Shown here one piece after another: positions 12,213 to 13,850 of a DNA stretch of 13,850 nucleotides. The notes beneath the pieces are model-generated. The model searched no databases, was not told where the DNA came from, and worked only from the letters and a program-made list of their open reading frames with translations. The position numbers and the translations under genes are program-made. Positions within the stretch are counted from its first letter, which is position 1; each line of letters starts with the position of its first letter. Origin of the DNA: DASSJM01 sp036280655 (GTDB lineage Bacteria; Actinomycetota; UBA4738; HRBIN12); the NCBI GenBank assembly GCA_036280655.1, contig DASUQI010000008.1:1-13850 (forward strand), written 5' to 3'.

Positions 12213-13850
12213 CCACTCCGGCACGGCCGAGCGCCGCCGCGGCCTCGACGAGCGCCGCGTGCGTGAACGCCTGCGGGAAGTTCCCGGAGTGCTCGCGCGT
12301 GGTCGGGTCCATCTCCTCGCCGAACAGCCACAAGTCGGTCGCGAGCGCGCACGTCGCCTCGAACACCTCTCGGCCCTCATCGACCCGGCCCGTCTCGGTG
12401 AGCGCGCGGCTCAGCCAGAACGAGCACGGCAGGAACGCGCCCTCGCCCGACGGCGCGAACCGATACAGGAGCGGCCCCCCCGCGCCGAGCTCGCGGGCGA
12501 TCGCGTCGATCGTGCCATGGAGGCGCGGTGAGTCCTTCGGCTCGATCCGCGTGATCGGCATCGCGAGGAGGGCGGCATCAAGCTCGCGTCCGCCGAACGT
12601 CTGCGTGTAGGAGTTCAGGTCGTCGTCGAACCCCTGCCGTCGCACCGTGCCCGCGACGGCGTCCCGAGCGGTGAGCCAGCGGCGCCACCGGCGATCCGAG
12701 AGCCGGAGCCGATCGCCGATCCTGATCGCGCGGTCGAGGCCGATCCACGCCATCGCCTTCGAGTGCACGTACTGGCGCCGATCGCCCCGGATCTCCCAGA
12801 TGCCGTGGTCGGGCTCCCGCCATCGCTCGGCCAGGAGGTCCGCGTGGCCGCGGAGCTCCCTCCAGGTCTCCGGGTACAGGTCGCCTGTCTCGCGCAGATA
12901 GCCCCAGCCGGCGTCGATCATCCAGCCATACGTGTCGATCTGGAACTGTTCGGCCGCGGCGTTGCCGACCCGCACGGGTCGCGCGCCGTCATGGCCGGGG
13001 AGGTCCCACCGTTCGACTTCGCGGAGGTCGCCGCCGCCCATGACGTCGTACACGACGCGGAGCTCCGGCGAGGTGCGCCGGCTCGCATGGAGCATCCACC
13101 ACAGGAAAGCCTTGGGCTCGGCGGTGGCTCCCGTCTCGAGGAAGGCGCCCACCTGCATGCTCGCGTCGCGGATCCACGCGAACCGGTAGTCCCAGTTGGC
13201 GTCGCCGCCGGGCACCTCGGGCAGCGAGGTGGTCGGGGCGGCGACCGGCGCCCCCGACGGCGCGTACGTCAGCAGCCGCAGCGTGATCAGGCTCCGGCGA
13301 ACCGCGTCCGGCTCGTACGGCGGGAGCCGGAGCGCCCCGCTCCAGGCGCGCCACCACGCGTCGGTGCGGTCGAGCTCCCGGAGGGCGGCGGCCGGCGAGA
13401 CCGAGATCGCCGGTTCGCGATGGACGAGGCCGAGCGTGAGCACGAGCTCCTCCCCGGCGCGGAGCTCGAAGGGTTCGGGGCGACCCGGCCCCAGCGGCAG
13501 GTTCGGGTCGGAGCCGAGCGTCGCGACGATCGAGCCCCACGTGCATTGCAGCACATCGCCTCGTCGCTCGCTGCGGTCGGGGTCTCGCGTCCAGTCGCGC
13601 CTCGGGTCGAACAGCACCCGCCCACGGATCGTTCCCTGCTCGCACCGGAGCCGCCTCACGAGCAACCCCTGCGGTAGGAGCCCGCTGCCGGTGTCGGCCA
13701 CCATTCCTTCGGTGAACGTGCCGACGCCGGTCGCGGTCCGCAGGGTCGTCTGGAGGACCGCCGACCAGTCGAGGTAGCGCCGTTCGACCTCGCGGACGTC
13801 CTCGAGCTCCACGGAGAACGCGCCGGCCCGCTCCCCGCCCACGAGGCACC
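12154..13850 (-). CDS. GH15 glycoside hydrolase (glucoamylase/trehalase type), N-terminus beyond window
   Basis: GH15 enzymes hydrolyse alpha-glucosidic bonds with inversion; actinobacterial members include trehalases and glucoamylases. The frame stays open through 13850, and the visible protein lacks the usual N-terminal GDL..DGSIDWLC region, so the gene is cut by the window. The GTG at 13842 is internal. Visible parts: a beta-sandwich domain (VERRYLDWSAVLQTTLRTAT) and then the (alpha/alpha)6 barrel with WDYRFAWIRDAS, GIWEIRGDRRQYVHSKAMAW (Glu at 12793-12795, general acid), GFDDDLNSYTQTFGG, and FGEEMDP (Glu at 12313-12315, general base) with the family end motif GNFPQAFTHAAL. A short Arg-rich tail (RGSLRRRRERTA) extends into the convergent membrane gene. 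Both catalytic Glu are present, so it should be active. The substrate is not decided by sequence; there is no signal peptide evidence because the N-terminus is missing. Confidence 0.93.
   Translation of the reverse strand, partial: CLVGGERAGAFSVELEDVREVERRYLDWSAVLQTTLRTATGVGTFTEGMVADTGSGLLPQGLLVRRLRCEQGTIRGRVLFDPRRDWTRDPDRSERRGDVLQCTWGSIVATLGSDPNLPLGPGRPEPFELRAGEELVLTLGLVHREPAISVSPAAALRELDRTDAWWRAWSGALRLPPYEPDAVRRSLITLRLLTYAPSGAPVAAPTTSLPEVPGGDANWDYRFAWIRDASMQVGAFLETGATAEPKAFLWWMLHASRRTSPELRVVYDVMGGGDLREVERWDLPGHDGARPVRVGNAAAEQFQIDTYGWMIDAGWGYLRETGDLYPETWRELRGHADLLAERWREPDHGIWEIRGDRRQYVHSKAMAWIGLDRAIRIGDRLRLSDRRWRRWLTARDAVAGTVRRQGFDDDLNSYTQTFGGRELDAALLAMPITRIEPKDSPRLHGTIDAIARELGAGGPLLYRFAPSGEGAFLPCSFWLSRALTETGRVDEGREVFEATCALATDLWLFGEEMDPTTREHSGNFPQAFTHAALVEAAAALGRAGVVREIGTSRGSLRRRRERTA

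Noticed and set aside
1..13850. Mobile elements, CRISPR arrays, toxin-antitoxin or phage-defence system
   Set aside because: No transposase, integrase, direct-repeat array or defence-protein motif is seen on either strand. Gene content is mostly core metabolism with uniform GC-rich codon use.

Overview
The window is GC-rich chromosomal DNA, most likely from an Actinomycetota (actinobacterial) lineage. This is inferred from the strong G/C third-position bias, a PknB-type Ser/Thr kinase with an extracytoplasmic sensor, the actinobacterial flavour of the ilv/leu proteins, and GTG starts. I cannot place the class. There are no rRNA or tRNA genes, insertion sequences, CRISPR arrays or phage genes.

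Layout. (1) 2-1507, plus strand: the 3' part of a membrane Ser/Thr protein kinase with a C-terminal extracytoplasmic beta-propeller. (2) 1626-10287, minus strand: a branched-chain amino acid operon. In order of transcription it runs: promoter, 17-codon leader peptide, attenuator terminator, uncharacterised 116-aa gene, ilvB, ilvN, ilvC, leuA, leuB, cimA, GNAT acetyltransferase. Most junctions are 4-bp start/stop overlaps. leuA starts inside the end of ilvC. (3) 10377-10694, minus: a short, apparently N-terminally reduced allene-oxide-cyclase/dirigent-like barrel protein. (4) 10718-12212, plus: a short-chain dehydrogenase with a hydrophobic C-terminal tail, followed 4 bp later by a four-helix membrane protein of unknown function. 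(5) 12154-13850, minus: a GH15 glucoamylase/trehalase-type hydrolase cut by the window end, overlapping the membrane protein gene tail to tail by 59 bp.

How the genes work together. IlvBN (acetohydroxyacid synthase) and IlvC feed valine, leucine and isoleucine synthesis. LeuA and LeuB carry leucine synthesis. CimA makes citramalate from pyruvate and acetyl-CoA, which (with LeuCD and LeuB) gives 2-oxobutyrate, so isoleucine can be made without threonine deaminase. ilvD, ilvE and leuCD are not in the window and must lie elsewhere.

The most interesting element is outside any long ORF. The ilv promoter fires almost exactly at an ATG that opens a 17-residue leader ending Val-Leu-Val-Leu-Ile-Ala-stop. 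A GC-rich hairpin begins at its stop codon, and a textbook terminator (9-bp stem plus T5) follows just before the 116-aa gene. This is a ribosome-mediated attenuator sensing all three branched-chain amino acids. The gene it directly controls first is the 116-aa protein of unknown function, translationally coupled to ilvB, and this is the best candidate for undescribed biology here.
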